Assembly (NCBI RefSeq): GCF_002270355.1
Contig: NZ_NJFZ01000017.1
Coordinates: forward strand, 216,939 to 280,938
Reading direction: 5' to 3'
Source: Flectobacillus sp. BAB-3569
Lineage (GTDB): Bacteria > Bacteroidota > Bacteroidia > Cytophagales > Spirosomataceae
Length of the DNA: 64,000 bases
Shown here: piece after piece, positions 50,000 through 57,725 of the stretch
Layout: every line of letters starts with the position of its first letter
Numbering within the stretch: position 1 is the first letter of the stretch
Notes under the pieces: generated by a model
Database searches by the model: none
What the model was told of the DNA's origin: nothing
What the model saw: only the letters and a program-made list of their open reading frames with translations
Position numbers and translations under genes: made by a program

Positions 50000-50034
50000 A
50001 AAGTGGTTTAGCACAATAAATCACTTTGTCTTTT
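50000..50034 (+). terminator. Terminator between susE/F and the amylase gene
   Basis: AAAGTGGTTTA at 50000-50010 pairs with TAAATCACTTT at 50017-50027 (one G-T pair, 6-base loop), followed by GTCTTTTTG. The amylase ATG is only ~30 bp downstream, so some read-through or a separate promoter must supply it. Confidence 0.75.
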
Positions 50035-50063
50035 TGCCCTCGCATATTCCCCCCATACCTTTC

Positions 50064-51608
50064 ATGAAAAAGCTATTTTTATTGGGCATTATTTTGCTCA
50101 GTACCTTCAATCCTTTTGCCCAAACCAAAACCCCAGAAGTATGCTATGAGATTTTTGTACGCTCATTTGCAGACTCTAATGGCGATGGAATTGGTGACAT
50201 CAATGGGATTACATCAAAGTTAGATTACCTAAAGTCGCTTGGAGTTGATGCGCTATGGTTAACACCTGTCAGCAAATCTCCTTCCTACCATAAATATGAC
50301 GTGGTAGATTACAAATCAATCGACCCTGAATTTGGTACGATTGAGGACTATAAAAAACTAATCGCAGAGGCACACAAACGTAAAATCAAGATTATCAAAG
50401 ACTTTGTCATCAATCATACAAGCGATAAACATCCTTGGTTTTTGGAAGCAAAGAAAGGAAAATCAAACCCTTATCGTGACTATTACGTTTGGATGACGCC
50501 CAAAATGATTGACTCATTGGGTATTGCTACTCGCGAGCAAGCAGGTGGTTCTTGGGAAGTTACGCCTTGGCATTTTGCTCATAAAGACGACACTGAAAAG
50601 TACTATGCTTTGTTTTGGGGTGGTATGCCAGACTTGAACTATGATAATCCTAAAGTTCGTAAAGAAGTTTACGAGGCGGCAAAATATTGGTTAAAAGAAG
50701 TAGGTGTTGATGGCTTTCGTTTGGATGCAGCCAAGCATATCTATCCAGATTGGGAAGCAGAGAAAAGCCATGCTTTTTGGCAGGAGTTCAGAAAAGAAAT
50801 GACTTCTGTAAAGCCCGACGTATATATTGTAGGTGAGGTTTGGACTTCAGCAGACAAAGTTGCGCCATACTTCAAAGGGTTGCCAGCTAACTTTCACATT
50901 GATGAAGGATTTGCGATTCAAAAAGTGGTAAAAGAAGGTAAAGATGATAATTTGATTCAAAAAATCTTGTCTGACTACCAAGCATTCGGCTCTCAAAATC
51001 CAGATTTCATCGACGCCACCATTATTGATAACCATGACCAAGACCGTATTGGTACAGTGATGAACGACGATGTCAACAAAATGAAAGTAGCGGCTCAATT
51101 GCTTCTTTCCTTACCAGGACAACCATACATTTATTATGGCGAAGAACTAGGGATGTTAGGCAAAAAACCTGATGAAAATATCAGAGAGCCATTCCTTTGG
51201 GAAAAAGAGGCTAGTGACAAGGCTCGTACCAAATGGATGAAACCTGTTTTTACCACTGAAAAAACAGTTCGTCCACTTTCGGAGCAAAGCAAAGATCCAA
51301 ATTCTGTTTTTAGTACTTACAAAAACCTGATTGCTTTCCGCAAAAGTCAACCAGCGATGCGTCAAGTAATTCGTCCGAATTTACAAGAAAGTGCTATCAA
51401 ACAAGAGGGGATTTTGGCTTTTGTCAGAAATCATCCTTCAGGCAACTTATTGGTGATTCATAACCTTACAGGCAAAGCTCAGGATATTCAATTGCCATCA
51501 TCAGAACAAAAATACAAAGCTATTGTATTTACGACTTCAGGCAAAAAAGGAGCATTAAACTCCGTAAAAGTTGCAGTTCCAGCGTTTGGAATGGTAGTTT
51601 TGAAATAG
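50064..51608 (+). CDS. Alpha-amylase family glycosidase (GH13)
   Basis: An exported 514-residue enzyme that cuts alpha-1,4-glucans. Signal peptide MKKLFLLGIILLSTFNPFAQ. The barrel starts YEIFVRSFADSNGDGIGDINGI; conserved region I is DFVINHTS; the nucleophile is D221 in DGFRLDAAKH, the acid/base E258 in IVGEVW, and the third Asp D325 in DNHDQDR. A C-terminal beta domain ends VKVAVPAFGMVVLK. ATG 50064 is the signal-peptide start. With SusC/D/E-F it forms a starch-use set; no GH97 or neopullulanase gene is seen. Signal peptide I implies periplasmic or secreted rather than lipid-anchored. Confidence 0.93.
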   Translation: MKKLFLLGIILLSTFNPFAQTKTPEVCYEIFVRSFADSNGDGIGDINGITSKLDYLKSLGVDALWLTPVSKSPSYHKYDVVDYKSIDPEFGTIEDYKKLIAEAHKRKIKIIKDFVINHTSDKHPWFLEAKKGKSNPYRDYYVWMTPKMIDSLGIATREQAGGSWEVTPWHFAHKDDTEKYYALFWGGMPDLNYDNPKVRKEVYEAAKYWLKEVGVDGFRLDAAKHIYPDWEAEKSHAFWQEFRKEMTSVKPDVYIVGEVWTSADKVAPYFKGLPANFHIDEGFAIQKVVKEGKDDNLIQKILSDYQAFGSQNPDFIDATIIDNHDQDRIGTVMNDDVNKMKVAAQLLLSLPGQPYIYYGEELGMLGKKPDENIREPFLWEKEASDKARTKWMKPVFTTEKTVRPLSEQSKDPNSVFSTYKNLIAFRKSQPAMRQVIRPNLQESAIKQEGILAFVRNHPSGNLLVIHNLTGKAQDIQLPSSEQKYKAIVFTTSGKKGALNSVKVAVPAFGMVVLK

Positions 51609-51669
51609 TCTTTTGCCCCCAAAAACATAAAATATAATTGGTACAAAAGGAATAGTTCGCACCTTATAA

Positions 51670-51695
51670 AAAGCCATCCAATTGGGTGGCTTTTT
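51670..51695 (+). terminator. Terminator after the amylase gene
   Basis: AAAGCCATCC at 51670-51679 pairs with GGGTGGCTTT (G-T pair included) at 51684-51693, followed by TTGCATTTTT. It closes the Sus-type transcript before kduD. Confidence 0.8.
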
Positions 51696-51789
51696 GCATT
51701 TTTCCAATAAACCCAAAAACTGTACTTCAAGCAACATTCTGTCGTGCTTGTAACATAGCACCTCTCCTATTTCATAGACAATGTTAAAC

Positions 51790-51803
51790 CGAAAACGTTT
51801 ACA
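51790..51803. promoter_or_regulatory. Possible LacI-family operator upstream of kduD
   Basis: CGAAAACGTTTACA contains the palindromic core AAACGTTT. Read on the minus strand it matches a cre-like LacI/GalR consensus (TGWNANCGNTNWCA) in all but the last position. It lies ~157 bp before the ATG. No LacI gene is in the window. Confidence 0.35.
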
Positions 51804-51959
51804 AAAAAAAATCCTAAAAAATCTCAAAGTAAAGTTTGTTAGTTCTCCATAATTGTCACAACTTCCCTTAAGAACCTCTCAAAACCGTCTCCATGACCAC
51901 AAAAATTGAGATTTAGTTTCGAAAAACATTTTCAAGAAAATATAACTTTTTTAAGAACC

Positions 51960-52730
51960 ATGAGTATCCTCCAAATGTTTGATTTAACAGGAAAAGTAGC
52001 CCTAGTGACTGGCTGTAAAAAAGGTATTGGTAAAGCCATGGCTTTGGCTTTGGCAGAAGCTGGCGCTGATATCATTGGTGTTTCGGCATCTTTAGAATTA
52101 AGCGGTAGCCAAGTGGAACAAGAAGTAGTAGCTTTGGGACGTAATTTCAAAGCTTACCAAGCTGATTTTGGCAAACGTGATTCTTTGTACAGTTTTATCG
52201 AACAAGTAAAATCAGATTTTCCTGTCATTGATATTTTGGTGAACAATGCTGGTTCTATTTTGCGTAAACCTGCTGCAGAGCACCCTGACGAATACTGGGA
52301 TGAAATCATCGAAATCAACCTTAATTCGCAGTTTGTTATCACACGCGAAATCGGTAAATCAATGGTTGAGCGTGGTAGTGGAAAAGTAATTTTTACTGCA
52401 TCATTATTGACTTTCCAAGGTGGTATCAATGTGCCAGGATATGCTGCAAGTAAAGGCGCTATTGGCAGCTTGACCAAAGCATTCGCTAACGAATGGGCAA
52501 GCAAGGGCGTGAATGTAAATGCTATCGTGCCAGGATATATTGCTACAGACAATACCGAAGCACTTCGCAACGACCCAGAACGTTCGGCATCTATTTTGAG
52601 CCGTATCCCTGCCAACCGTTGGGGTACACCAGATGACTTTAAAGGTGCAACTTTATTCTTAGCTTCTCAAGCTTCTTCTTACGTACACGGAAGCACGCTT
52701 ATCGTAGACGGCGGCTGGATGGGTAGATAA
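51960..52730 (+). CDS. kduD: SDR dehydrogenase, KduD-like (2-deoxy-D-gluconate 3-dehydrogenase)
   Basis: 256 residues. Classical short-chain dehydrogenase: NAD-binding VTGCKKGIGKAMALALAEAGADI, the NNAGS motif, catalytic Ser in TASLL, and YAASK with the active-site Tyr and Lys. The opening FDLTGKVALVTGC and the end SSYVHGSTLIVDGGWMGR are typical of KduD. It would oxidise or reduce 2-keto-3-deoxygluconate-type sugar acids from uronate breakdown. ATG 51960 fits the family. It follows the amylase terminator and has its own upstream region, so it may be separate from the Sus set. Other gluconate dehydrogenases are possible. Confidence 0.85.
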   Translation: MSILQMFDLTGKVALVTGCKKGIGKAMALALAEAGADIIGVSASLELSGSQVEQEVVALGRNFKAYQADFGKRDSLYSFIEQVKSDFPVIDILVNNAGSILRKPAAEHPDEYWDEIIEINLNSQFVITREIGKSMVERGSGKVIFTASLLTFQGGINVPGYAASKGAIGSLTKAFANEWASKGVNVNAIVPGYIATDNTEALRNDPERSASILSRIPANRWGTPDDFKGATLFLASQASSYVHGSTLIVDGGWMGR

Positions 52731-52737
52731 TCAAGTC

Positions 52738-52860
52738 TGGAGTATTGAGTTTTGAGCGCTGAGTTTTGAAAAATTAAGTGTTGGAAAAATGAGTCATCTC
52801 TAATTGAGTGACTGAGTGATTGAGCGATTTAGTGATTATTTTTAATAGGTATTTCTGATT
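52738..52860. repeat. GAGTTTTGAG and GAGTGACTGAG repeats after kduD, family 2
   Basis: Direct degenerate words (GAGTATTGAGTTTTGAG, GCTGAGTTTTGA, GAGTGACTGAGTGATTGAG) start about 8 bp after the kduD stop. It is the same type as at 13.8 and 48.3 kb. The remaining 424-bp gap holds an AAAAGCGG terminator and another family 2 stretch at 53108-53152. Confidence 0.6.
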
Positions 52861-53017
52861 ATTGGACAAAATTGAAGTTCCTAGTTCAAGACTTAGTCTT
52901 GGACTTACTTTTTAAACTGTTTAAAAAATTCAGTAACAAAGTCCAAACATCCGAATCACCCATTCTCGTTTTGTCCAGTAATCTGATGAATTTTACTAGT
53001 AAAATCTAGCATTATAG

Positions 53018-53061
53018 CATCAAAAAGCGGTCGGGAAATATTTTCCGACCGCTTTTTGATG
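53018..53061. terminator. Long AAAAGCGGTCGG terminator hairpin
   Basis: A 17-bp perfect stem: CATCAAAAAGCGGTCGG at 53018-53034 pairs with 53045-53061, with T-runs on both strands. Preceded by the same ATCTAGCATnATAGCATC words as the hairpin at 27.16 kb. It lies between convergent kduD and DUF1361 genes. Confidence 0.85.
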
Positions 53062-53154
53062 AAAACTTGGAGAATAATCCCAATCTTAAAATTCGGGACG
53101 ACTCATGTTTTAACATAATCACACAATTCCATGCTCAAAACTCAACATTCAGCA

Positions 53155-53823
53155 TTACATTTCCTCCTCCTCGCCTGCCAAACTCCATATCATGGCATAA
53201 CAAAAAGCTACAAAAAGACCATATTCCACTACAAACATCCACGTAATACGATAAGTCATCGACCGCAATACATACTCCACAAGAGAGAAAGGTTGTGCGA
53301 TGATATCCCATGAGTTCCAACGTTCAATTCTTCCCAAATAGATACCATAGCCACTTAAAGCAATGGAAGTGATCAACGCAATCCAACTTATCTTTTTGGA
53401 AGTATATTTCGCCCACAACTGTTTAATCCAATACATAGAAATCATTCCTGCGAATAAAGCTGACATGGCGTATCCGAAGAAAGTTAACTGTTCGTGCCAA
53501 TACAAGCCCGAATCATATTGTGGAAATAAGTGTACAAAATCAGTAATGATATACGGTGCATTTGGAAAAAATGCCAGCCAGATAATACTTGAAATCACTA
53601 ATTTAGATAATGTTACTTTCCCTTGATCAGACTGTCGCTGCAACCAAACCACACAAAAAAGTGGTACCCATGCCAAGAACAAATTCCAGTTAATGCCCCA
53701 CATATATAAATCAGAATAAACCACTACCCTTGTAGCAAAAAGCAATACGGCAAAGCCAGACATTAGCATCAAGGAGAGAATAACTCTCTCCTTGCGTTTT
53801 GAAATGAATAATTTTCCAAACAT
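53155..53823 (-). CDS. DUF1361 family membrane protein
   Basis: 222 residues with about six transmembrane segments. The motif WLAFFPNAPYIITDFVHL near residues 80-97 is the DUF1361 signature, with conserved FPNAPY. The function is unknown. The C-terminus is short and acidic (AGEEEEM). It has no neighbours on its strand within 280 bp. A family 2 repeat follows its stop codon directly. Confidence 0.85.
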   Translation of the reverse strand: MFGKLFISKRKERVILSLMLMSGFAVLLFATRVVVYSDLYMWGINWNLFLAWVPLFCVVWLQRQSDQGKVTLSKLVISSIIWLAFFPNAPYIITDFVHLFPQYDSGLYWHEQLTFFGYAMSALFAGMISMYWIKQLWAKYTSKKISWIALITSIALSGYGIYLGRIERWNSWDIIAQPFSLVEYVLRSMTYRITWMFVVEYGLFVAFCYAMIWSLAGEEEEM

Positions 53824-53884
53824 AAATTAAAAGCACTTTGAATTACAAAGTTTAGATTTAAAAAAATAGAGCGTGTAAAAACTA

Positions 53885-54062
53885 GATACTAGGCTTGCTC
53901 AGTCCTTGAAAAAGGGAATAAAATCGAGCAAAAGTCAAGTGTCTATTCATGAGAACTAAATTGTATTTTATGCTTTAGGCTATATGCTAAGGGCATTAGG
54001 TGAAATTTTTTTATTCAATTTTAGGCAAAAACAAAAGACAATTCACAACTCACAATTCAGCA
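53885..54062. repeat. Mixed family 1 and family 2 repeat fragments
   Basis: ACTAGATACTAGGC, then ATGCTTTAGGCTATATGC and GGGCATTAGG (family 1 words), then CAATTCACAACTCACAATTCAGCATT (as direct words of family 2). They fill most of the 280 bp between DUF1361 and the small membrane gene; no gene is seen. Confidence 0.45.
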
Positions 54063-54103
54063 TTAATATATTACCCAAATAAGTAGAATATGAAAAGGGT
54101 GTG

Positions 54104-54415
54104 TTAGTTTCCAGCAAAAGGGGTTCCAAAAATACCTACTGCCAATTCTGCCCAAATCAAGAAAAAGATGATAAATAGAACAGCTCCAGCAATAAACCGC
54201 GTTTTGAAAGTTTTAAATTTTCTTAGTAAAAGTTCAAGCGTAACGCCAGTACCACTCAATAAAACACCTGCCACAATAAAGTCAAATACCGACCATTGAA
54301 CTTCATCGGTAAACTGCATGGCAATCAGAGGAATCAGTAAAATCGATAAAAATCCTCCCAAAATTAAGGCTAATCTCCTCGTTGGAGTCAGCTCAAATAC
54401 ATGATTATCTTCCAT
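54104..54415 (-). CDS. Small membrane protein, unknown
   Basis: 103 residues with three predicted transmembrane segments (LALILGGFLSILLIPLIAM, VFDFIVAGVLLSGTGVTLEL, FIAGAVLFIIFFLIWAELAV) and a short charged loop. I do not know the family. It is the last of three same-strand genes with the HTH_34 regulator and a 203-residue membrane protein; the 175-bp spacer before it holds a family 2 repeat, so it may have its own promoter. Confidence 0.75.
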   Translation of the reverse strand: MEDNHVFELTPTRRLALILGGFLSILLIPLIAMQFTDEVQWSVFDFIVAGVLLSGTGVTLELLLRKFKTFKTRFIAGAVLFIIFFLIWAELAVGIFGTPFAGN

Positions 54416-54558
54416 AAGTGATTGATTTTAAATATATTAAATTAAAATTTTGTAAGTAGTTCAAAATTAATGATATGTCCGTGTTGTATTGTAGAGGAAC
54501 CCTATTATTATGAGTAAAATCTAATGACTGATTCCCTATTAACGAATAACTTTTTACT

Positions 54559-54590
54559 TACTTCAACACTCTTCACTCAAAACTCAGCAT
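54559..54590. repeat. Family 2 repeat at the HTH_34 stop codon
   Basis: On the minus strand the HTH_34 stop codon is followed at once by ATGCTGAGTTTTGAGTGAAG, the same word set as after susD. One more case of a repeat beginning directly at a stop codon. Confidence 0.5.
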
Positions 54591-54890
54591 TTACTTCATT
54601 CCTTTCACCAATTCTTCGAGGGCTGCCAAATGGCTCTGAAATGCTTCTCTCCCCTCTTGAGTTACCTGAAAGGCTGTATTTGGCTTTTTTCCAATAAAAC
54701 TTTTGCGTACTATTACGAACTGCTCTTTTTCTAAAGCAGCAATATGTGAAGCCAAGTTTCCGTCTGTTAGTGCCAAAGTTTCTTTGAGTTCACCAAAATC
54801 AACCCAGTCGTTTACCATTAATATTGACATTATCCCTAACCGAATTCGACTCTCAAAAGCTTTATTTAACTGTGTTATAAAGTTCTTCAT
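54591..54890 (-). CDS. Winged-helix transcriptional regulator (HTH_34 type)
   Basis: 99 residues, a single winged helix: FESRIRLGIMSILMVNDWVDFGELKETLALTDGNLASHIAALEKEQFVIVRKSFIGKKPNTAFQVTQEGREAF matches the PF13601-type domain (MarR/ArsR-like fold). There are no metal-binding cysteines. It lies 14 bp after the 203-residue membrane protein and is very likely co-transcribed with it. In Bacteroidota such pairs often control their own operon. Confidence 0.85.
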   Translation of the reverse strand: MKNFITQLNKAFESRIRLGIMSILMVNDWVDFGELKETLALTDGNLASHIAALEKEQFVIVRKSFIGKKPNTAFQVTQEGREAFQSHLAALEELVKGMK

Positions 54891-54904
54891 TCTATCCTTC
54901 TATC

Positions 54905-55516
54905 CTAGTTTTCGTACTTACGATAGAGCAAAATTCCATACAAAATATGTAAAACCCCAAATCCAAAAGCCCAAAAGAACAATCCTATGTAATAATCATT
55001 CAGAAAACCCGAAATAATTCCTAAGACCACTTCAGCAATTCCTAGGTATCGGATGTCATTATAGGTATACTTCGAAGCATTAATTAAAGCTAATCCGTAA
55101 AATAACAAGGTGGCTGAATCTATCAAATGTGGTGCATTTTGCAATAAAATGATGCAAAATAATCCCCCTGCCACCAAGGGTAGCATTAGATTCGCTAGTA
55201 ATCTTTTAGAAGCTGTATTCCAGAGAGTTTGCCTATTTTTCTTTACTCTTTTGTAGGTTAGGACAAAAGCAGCAACTAAGGTCAAAACTAAAGTTGATAC
55301 CCCAATTTTCACTAAATCTGACAACAGAGCTTGATTCTCAAGCAATCGATTATAGCTTCCGTTATAATCTCTTGAAATGCGAAAATAGGCCAAACCTGAA
55401 GCAATTAGACCAAACGTTCCTGCAAAAACGCCACTGAGTCCACTTAGCGATAAAAATCTGGTGGAGCGCTCCATCATAGCTCTAATTTCTGCAATGTCTT
55501 CTAAATGTTGATTCAT
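54905..55516 (-). CDS. Membrane protein paired with HTH_34 regulator
   Basis: 203 residues with about five transmembrane segments in two halves, and a soluble N-terminal stretch (MNQHLEDIAEIRAMMERSTRFLSLSGLSGVFAGTFGLIA). Such proteins with the conserved RSTRFLSLSGLSG-like motif commonly precede HTH_34 regulators. The role is unknown; sensing or repressor anchoring is a guess. It is the first gene of the small operon, with its upstream region shared with the divergent OmpA-like gene. Confidence 0.75.
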   Translation of the reverse strand: MNQHLEDIAEIRAMMERSTRFLSLSGLSGVFAGTFGLIASGLAYFRISRDYNGSYNRLLENQALLSDLVKIGVSTLVLTLVAAFVLTYKRVKKNRQTLWNTASKRLLANLMLPLVAGGLFCIILLQNAPHLIDSATLLFYGLALINASKYTYNDIRYLGIAEVVLGIISGFLNDYYIGLFFWAFGFGVLHILYGILLYRKYEN

Positions 55517-55688
55517 ATCTAATTTTTAAAAGTACTTTGTGATACAAAGTTTGTAATTAAAAAAGATTTTCCAAAATTTCGGTTTAATATTTTTCTAAAA
55601 ATGGAGAGATTTTTGTTAGTAGAGACTAAAATTGATACTTTCGAGCTACCAAATCTTGTATTTGTTTGCCCAAACCCTTACCTATATC

Positions 55689-56411
55689 ATGACGATCAAG
55701 CAAATTTTCATCCTTACAATTTTGCTCACTACAAGCAATATGATGTTGGCACAAACGCCAAAAAGTAAAAAAGTAGTTACCCAATTTTTTGTAAAAGCAA
55801 TCGATGAACAAACAAAAGAAGAGTTACCCGTAGAACTTGACATTAAGCTATATAAAGCTAAAAAGACGTATCAAGGCAAAAATGAGCCGTTTTTGAGTCC
55901 TTTTATGTTTTTGCTTTATGAATCCGATACGGTAGAAGTTAAAAGTAAAGTTGACGGCTACTATTCCTACACCGAATTGTTGATAGCGTCTTGCGATACC
56001 TGCCCTATCTATCAGCATACGGTAACAATGGAAAAAAGGAAACCACTTTTTGAAAATGCTAAAGTAAACGACATCGTAAAATTAGACAAAATCTACTTCG
56101 ACCAGAGTAGTTTCATTCTAAGAAGTGATTCCTATCCACAACTCGAGGAACTTTATAAAGCACTAGAAACCAATCCCAAACTTCGTATTGAAATCTCGGG
56201 ACATACCGACAACGTGGGAAATGCCAAGTTAAACCAATTACTATCCGAAAACAGAGCTAGAGTAATCCATAATTATTTGGTTGGCAAAGGTATTGACTCC
56301 AAAAGATTAAAATTTGCAGGTTACGGACAAACCAAACCAGTATCGCCTAATGATACGGAAGAAAACAAATCCAAAAACCGACGAGTCGAATGTTTGGTGC
56401 TAGCAAATTAG
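55689..56411 (+). CDS. OmpA-family protein, peptidoglycan-binding
   Basis: 240 residues. Signal peptide MTIKQIFILTILLTTSNMMLAQ, an N-terminal beta domain (~25-130), and a C-terminal OmpA domain (~140-240) with the family pattern IYFDQSSFILRSDSYPQLEELYKAL, ISGHTDNVGNAKLNQLLSENRARVIHNYLVGKGI, and GYGQTKPVSPNDTEENKSKNRRVE. It anchors outer-membrane or periplasmic components to the cell wall. ATG 55689 is the signal-peptide start. No porin barrel is present. Confidence 0.9.
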   Translation: MTIKQIFILTILLTTSNMMLAQTPKSKKVVTQFFVKAIDEQTKEELPVELDIKLYKAKKTYQGKNEPFLSPFMFLLYESDTVEVKSKVDGYYSYTELLIASCDTCPIYQHTVTMEKRKPLFENAKVNDIVKLDKIYFDQSSFILRSDSYPQLEELYKALETNPKLRIEISGHTDNVGNAKLNQLLSENRARVIHNYLVGKGIDSKRLKFAGYGQTKPVSPNDTEENKSKNRRVECLVLAN

Positions 56412-56533
56412 ACAGATGTCGGTATTCATGAAAATCTCTAGTTAACCATAAAATAAACTAAATGTATTTTATGCGATTGTATAACTGATTATTCATAAAT
56501 TGAAAAGACAATTATTCACCTAAATTTTATGGC

Positions 56534-57001
56534 ATGAAAAAATTAACAACCCTCCTATGCACTTTATTTCTTGTCTCATTTTCTTTATTCGGGAGTACTA
56601 ATTCTTACTCATCCGAGCAAGATTGGGAGGAAAATATACTTGGAACTTGGGTTATCCCCAATAACCCATATCGAATTGCCATAATTTTCATGAGAGATGG
56701 AAGCTTTATGTTTGTTGATTATAATGATGTTAGAAAAAAAAGAGAGCTTTTGCAGGGGACGTTCGAGTTACTAGATAATGGTAAAATCGACCTACTGTTT
56801 TATGATAGAAGTAAACTAAGTTTTCGATACAAACTAAAAGCTGGTAAAGCAACAATTCAGAATTATAATGGTAAATACACTTTTGAGAAAACTAAAGTTA
56901 ACTTCAAGGCGTATGTAGAAGGTGATGAGGATTTATTCAATCCCGAAAAAAAGGGTAGTCCAGTAAAGAAATCTCAAAATTCGAATATCAAAAAAACATA
57001 A
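56534..57001 (+). CDS. Small exported lipocalin-like protein
   Basis: 155 residues with signal peptide (MKKLTTLLCTLFLVSFSLFGST). The body (ENILGTWVIPNNPYRIAIIFMRDGSFMFVDYN ... LLQGTFELLDNGKIDLLFYD) resembles the small beta-barrel GTW-type lipocalin-like family. The C-terminus is basic and polar (KKGSPVKKSQNSNIKK). It ends at a good terminator. Function unknown. Confidence 0.7.
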   Translation: MKKLTTLLCTLFLVSFSLFGSTNSYSSEQDWEENILGTWVIPNNPYRIAIIFMRDGSFMFVDYNDVRKKRELLQGTFELLDNGKIDLLFYDRSKLSFRYKLKAGKATIQNYNGKYTFEKTKVNFKAYVEGDEDLFNPEKKGSPVKKSQNSNIKKT

Positions 57002-57004
57002 TAG

Positions 57005-57033
57005 AAAAGGAGCTTTAAATTAGCTCCTTTTTT
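57005..57033 (+). terminator. Terminator after the lipocalin-like gene
   Basis: AAAAGGAGCT at 57005-57014 pairs with AGCTCCTTTT at 57022-57031, followed by more T. Confidence 0.85.
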
Positions 57034-57187
57034 GTGAAAGACTATTTCGGTAATCATAAATAATTTCGCACCAATCCCGTTTTTTCTACCTCCATTAGAA
57101 TACCAAGCCACATAATTAAAATTCAAAATAATCCTATTATATTGCAAAATACTATCAACAGATATTTTTCGGTATTTTTTGCTATTT

Positions 57188-57647
57188 ATGAAAACTCTTA
57201 AAAATCTTATTGCCTTTTTCTGCTGTTATTTACTGAAAAGTATTTGTAAAGCAGGTACAAGGTTCGGAGGAAGGTGATAGCGGAGAGTTTTCTTCCAAAA
57301 TTTACAGTATTAACATTCAAAACAAAGACTACTATTTAGTAATCACCAATAGTATTTTTTCCAATCGTGATGCTCGTCAATCAGTGATAGCTTTCGTCAT
57401 CAACAACAATCAACTTGTTCAAGTCCCCATATTCAAAACCAAAACTAAGCTTTTAAGCAGAATTGATGTTGATTTTGATTTTTTCTCAGTCGTTGACAGA
57501 CCCGAACGTCCTATCGAACTAATTACCTTCAATAGCAAGCAGGATACCCTTTCTATTCCTGTGGTCGACAAAGATGGTAAAGTGACCAAACGTAATATTC
57601 TCTATGTCTTTAACGGTACTGTCCTAGAGTTTAGAGGCATCAAATAA
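57188..57647 (+). pseudogene. Small exported protein, unknown, with probable +1 frameshift
   Basis: ATG 57188 begins a signal-peptide-like MKTLKNLIAFFCCYLL, but the frame closes at 57275-57277. The next frame is open from 57237 to 57647 and reads QGSEEGDSGEFSSKIYSINIQNKDYYLVI ... GTVLEFRGIK. It has no ATG before the GTG at 57384. Removing one A from the CTGAAAAG run joins both as one ~152-residue exported protein. Either an insertion error or a decayed gene; translation from the GTG alone is the third option. Family unknown. The papain-like gene follows 78 bp downstream. Confidence 0.5.
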
Positions 57648-57725
57648 CTCAGCTTTTGAAATTATTTTTACTTGACAATCATTATCTCATAATATCAAAT
57701 CTTTCCAACTAAACATATCTCCACT

